Assembly (NCBI GenBank): GCA_947462695.1
Contig: CANHQC010000070.1
Coordinates: 1 to 8,655 of the forward strand
Reading direction: 5' to 3'
Length of the DNA stretch: 8,655 nt
Source of the DNA: Flavobacteriales bacterium
GTDB lineage: Bacteria > Bacteroidota > Bacteroidia > Flavobacteriales_D > Crocinitomicaceae
Position 1 is the stretch's first letter. Each line of letters starts with the position of its first letter. The position numbers were made by a program, and so were the translations under genes. Positions 6,403 through 8,655 of this stretch are shown here, in pieces. The notes beneath the pieces were generated by a model. The model worked only from the letters and a program-made list of their open reading frames with translations, did not search any database and was not told the DNA's origin.

Positions 6403-8003
6403 TTCTTCTTAGCCATTCTTCCTCGGAGTGATTTAAATATCCACAGACCAATTAAAAGAAGTGTAGCGATGAATGACGTTCTACCCAGAACGTCACCTCG
6501 TTTTGTATAAAAGGTCAAATGCTTGTTTTTATTTATATTACTTCGTAACGCTGCTGGTTCCCACCACTTGGTTTGTTGAATAACATCACCGCGTTGATTG
6601 ATGAAACAACTAATTCCAGTATTGGCAGATCGTGCAACACTTCTTCTGTTTTCTATAGCTCGGATTCGAGAAAAGCTCATGTGCTGTTTGTAGCCCGGCG
6701 TATCTTCCCACCAACCATCGTTCGTTATGACAGCAATAAAGTCAGCGCCTTGTCGGCATTGTTCTGCGTTGAATTCACCATAGATCGATTCATAACAGAT
6801 TAGCGGTGCAAAAGAATGCTTTTTTGTTTTCAATGATCGCGCACGATCCTCGATCCCTAATGTTCCTGAAGCTCCTCCATTATTAATAGACAATTCCTCT
6901 AAAAACGGCAACCAATTAGAGAATGGAACCTTTTCTACACCAAGGACCAATTTAGATTTATGGTAAAACTCACGCTGATTGTCTTCATTAACCAATAACC
7001 CGGCGTTATAAGCTTCGTAAAACCCTCCACCCCTCAATTTTCGCGATGCACGGGAATGTTTCTTGGGAAAGAATCGGGCCGTTGAAGCACCAATAAATAA
7101 GGTAGATTTGTTCCAAGTCGATTTGCGTTTCAGTATCAAATTGTAAAAAGGATGCTGGGTAATTTCATGTTCAAAAAATCCCTGACTAATCGCTGTTTCA
7201 GGAGCCAAAATAACTGCTGTTTTTGAGGTTACTTTTTCATCTGCCAATCGAAGAAGCTTTTCCAATTGTCCCTCAACACCTGTAGTAAACTTTTCTCCGT
7301 AAGGATCGATGTTGGGTTGCAAAACGACCACTTCAATTGGATCTTGCAGTTCAGTATACGTGTGGTAACGATAGAGTGAAAATACCACTGGAAACACGAT
7401 TATTCCGGCTAAAGCAAGTGCAAGTTTATAATTTCCAGTCAGTGGTTGTTTTTTGAAGATGAGTCGTTCAACTAGAATAAATAACAACACATTCACTGCC
7501 AAAACCCAAAGCGTTCCTCCAGAAATCCCTGTCCATTCATACCACTGAACCAGCGAAGGGTGTATCGAAAAGGCGTTGCCAAAACTCAGCCATGGCCATG
7601 AAAGTTCCCAATAATGATGAACGTACTCGAACCCTATCCAGCAGACAAAAAAGGCAAAATAACCAATCGATCTTCCTTGTTTTTTCTTTAAAAAGTGGAA
7701 CAAATAAAAAGCAAGTGTCATCAAAAATGAATTGAATGTAAATGCCATATATGCGCCACCAGGACTTGCAAAATAGATCCACCACGTCGTGCCAATATTG
7801 TAAATCAAGAATACAATGTAGGCATGGATGAAAACGTAAGAGGACTTCAATCTTCGCTCATACACATCTCGTTCAATAACCAATAAGGGAATCCAAGCGA
7901 CAAAAAGAAGTGCTGTTACGCTCCCGGTGAAGGGAAAGCCAATCACCATGAGTATTCCGCTTAGAAAACTGAGTAGATAACGGTGTAATCGAGATAAACG
8001 CAT
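6399..8003 (-). CDS. lnt: Apolipoprotein N-acyltransferase Lnt
   Basis: Lnt transfers an acyl chain from phospholipid to the N-terminal cysteine of lipoproteins in the inner membrane, the last step of lipoprotein maturation. The ATG at 8001-8003 gives 534 residues. Several membrane segments occupy residues about 8-215 ('LLSFLSGILMVIGFPFTGSV', 'ALLFVAWIPLLVIE', 'YFAFFVCWIGFEYVH', 'LALALAGIIVFPVVFSLY'), and a final one lies at about 508-525. The nitrilase-like domain between them carries the triad: Glu269 in 'LAPETAIS', Lys349 in 'YHKSKLVLGVE' and Cys403 in 'LICYESIYGEF'. 'VITNDGWWEDTPGYKQH' (425-441) and 'RSVARSANTGIS' (454-465) are further family landmarks. Glu357 lies eight residues after the lysine, as in E. 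coli Lnt, while the E. coli P-F-G of that loop reads L-G-V. Its stop overlaps the convergent gene by 4 bases. It follows the terminator of the OmpA-family gene, and I see no clear promoter in the 8004-8028 gap. Confidence 0.95.
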   Translation of the reverse strand: MRLSRLHRYLLSFLSGILMVIGFPFTGSVTALLFVAWIPLLVIERDVYERRLKSSYVFIHAYIVFLIYNIGTTWWIYFASPGGAYMAFTFNSFLMTLAFYLFHFLKKKQGRSIGYFAFFVCWIGFEYVHHYWELSWPWLSFGNAFSIHPSLVQWYEWTGISGGTLWVLAVNVLLFILVERLIFKKQPLTGNYKLALALAGIIVFPVVFSLYRYHTYTELQDPIEVVVLQPNIDPYGEKFTTGVEGQLEKLLRLADEKVTSKTAVILAPETAISQGFFEHEITQHPFYNLILKRKSTWNKSTLFIGASTARFFPKKHSRASRKLRGGGFYEAYNAGLLVNEDNQREFYHKSKLVLGVEKVPFSNWLPFLEELSINNGGASGTLGIEDRARSLKTKKHSFAPLICYESIYGEFNAEQCRQGADFIAVITNDGWWEDTPGYKQHMSFSRIRAIENRRSVARSANTGISCFINQRGDVIQQTKWWEPAALRSNINKNKHLTFYTKRGDVLGRTSFIATLLLIGLWIFKSLRGRMAKKN

Positions 8004-8024
8004 GAATCAGTATTAAGTATCAAT

Positions 8025-8057
8025 AAAAAAGATGCTGTCTAAATTAAACAGCATCTT
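8025..8057 (-). terminator. Intrinsic terminator of the OmpA-family gene
   Basis: Reading the minus strand, the 10-bp stem AAGATGCTGT/ACAGCATCTT (8057-8048 with 8038-8029) has a 9-base loop. It is followed directly by a T run that overlaps the end of the stem (A tract at 8025-8030 on the + strand). It lies 22 bases after the stop codon of the OmpA-family gene, where a terminator is expected. It should largely insulate lnt from that transcript. Confidence 0.8.
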
Positions 8058-8079
8058 CTTAAGTTTTTCAAATGGTTTG

Positions 8080-8655
8080 TTATTTGAATATTATTTTCAT
8101 TTCAACTCTTCGGTTTTTCTGTCTTCCCTCAGGAGTCTCATTTCCAGCTATTGGCATGGTTTCACCGAAGAACAATACGCTAAATCGGGCTTCTTCAATT
8201 CCTTCTTTGACAAGGAAAGCACGAACAGCTTCTGCACGTTTTTTCGATAGAATCATGTTTTTCTGATCATCGCCCACATTGTCCGTGTGACCTGAAATCT
8301 GTAATCCCCATGTAGCTTTTTTCTTCAAAACCCCAGCTAATTCAGTTAACGAAGGGAAAGAAACATCTTTAATAATGTCCTTTCCGGTTTCAAATTCAAG
8401 GTTGTCGAACGCGGTTTTTAAAATTTCAACAACTTCTTTTTCAATTACCGGGCATCCCTTGTTGGATACTGGTCCAGGTGTAGCCGGACAATCGTCGTCT
8501 TTATCCAAGACACCATCTTTGTCGGTATCCTGATATGGACAACCTTTGTTCTGAATCGGTCCAGCAAGATTAGGGCAATCGTCATCTTTATCCAATAACC
8601 CATCTTTATCCGTATCTGGCCATGGACAGCCTTTGTTTTCTTTCGGTCCATATTG
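8080..8655 (-). CDS. OmpA-family outer membrane protein with thrombospondin type-3 repeats (partial)
   Basis: The frame is open to the right edge, so the 5' end is missing. 191 residues are visible. A start at TTG 8593-8595 would cut through a repeat, and I reject it. The visible N-terminal part has Asp-rich thrombospondin type-3 repeats with the calcium-binding pattern 'DTDKDGLLDKDDDCP', in 29-residue units ending at 'GPVSNKGCP'. An OmpA C-terminal domain follows (about residues 75-190 of the fragment). It has 'ISGHTDNVGD' (Asp125), 'LSKKRAEAVRAFLVKEGI' (Arg140) and 'EGRQKNRRVEMKI'. The Asp and Arg are the pair that grips diaminopimelate in peptidoglycan, so the protein should tether the outer membrane to the cell wall. 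The missing N-terminus may hold a beta-barrel or other outer membrane domain. The gene ends in its own intrinsic terminator. Confidence 0.93.
   Translation of the reverse strand, partial: QYGPKENKGCPWPDTDKDGLLDKDDDCPNLAGPIQNKGCPYQDTDKDGVLDKDDDCPATPGPVSNKGCPVIEKEVVEILKTAFDNLEFETGKDIIKDVSFPSLTELAGVLKKKATWGLQISGHTDNVGDDQKNMILSKKRAEAVRAFLVKEGIEEARFSVLFFGETMPIAGNETPEGRQKNRRVEMKIIFK
8449..8649 (-). repeat. Tandem 87-bp repeats encoding type-3 calcium-binding units
   Basis: Two full 29-residue units (8563-8649 and 8476-8562) and the first nine residues of a third (8449-8475) follow each other without gaps. Each full unit begins 'GPxxNKGCP' and carries 'DTDKDGxLDKDDDCP'. Synonymous codon differences between the units (GGC/GGT, GAT/GAC, TGC/TGT) show that they are not a recent duplication. 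The array continues to the window edge and may be longer. Confidence 0.85.

Noticed and set aside
8445..8651. Alternative minus-strand frame across the OmpA repeats
   Set aside because: It is an out-of-frame reading of the tandem repeats. The in-frame product has clear type-3 repeats leading into an OmpA domain.

Overview
The window looks like ordinary chromosome of a Bacteroidota bacterium, probably of the Flavobacteriales (a Crocinitomicaceae/Fluviicola-like member is my best guess from general resemblance, not shown). The evidence is moderate-to-low GC, secreted proteins with TPR and PD40 repeats, an OmpA-family protein carrying thrombospondin type-3 calcium-binding repeats, two promoter candidates that fit the Bacteroidota TAnnTTTG -7 element, and genes without clear Shine-Dalgarno sites.

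Layout, left to right. The 3' end of a + strand gene, probably tyrS, runs to 148. Facing it is a leftward block: a CysZ/EI24-like membrane protein (start near 3199), a secreted TPR-PD40 protein (2292 to 907), and truA (887 to 150). The intergenic stretch from about 3200 to 3470 holds two divergent promoter candidates. Between them lies a peculiar repeat-rich segment (3247-3382), bounded by a 17-bp direct repeat and containing a hairpin plus interlocking inverted repeats. To the right, purB (3471-4826) is followed after 10 bases by a secreted 521-residue protein of unknown function (4837-6402). That gene overlaps tail-to-tail by 4 bases with leftward lnt (6399-8003). An intrinsic terminator (about 8025-8057) separates lnt from the 3' part of a leftward OmpA-family gene that runs off the right edge.

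The genes do not form one pathway. They cover housekeeping functions (tRNA charging, tRNA pseudouridylation, purine synthesis) and envelope functions (lipoprotein acylation, an OmpA-type peptidoglycan anchor, two secreted beta-propeller-like proteins). I see no mobile element genes, CRISPR, RNA genes, toxin or defence genes, and no convincing new system. The least ordinary items are the 3247-3382 element, the promoter that coincides with the annotated TTG start of the EI24-like gene, and the unknown protein downstream of purB.
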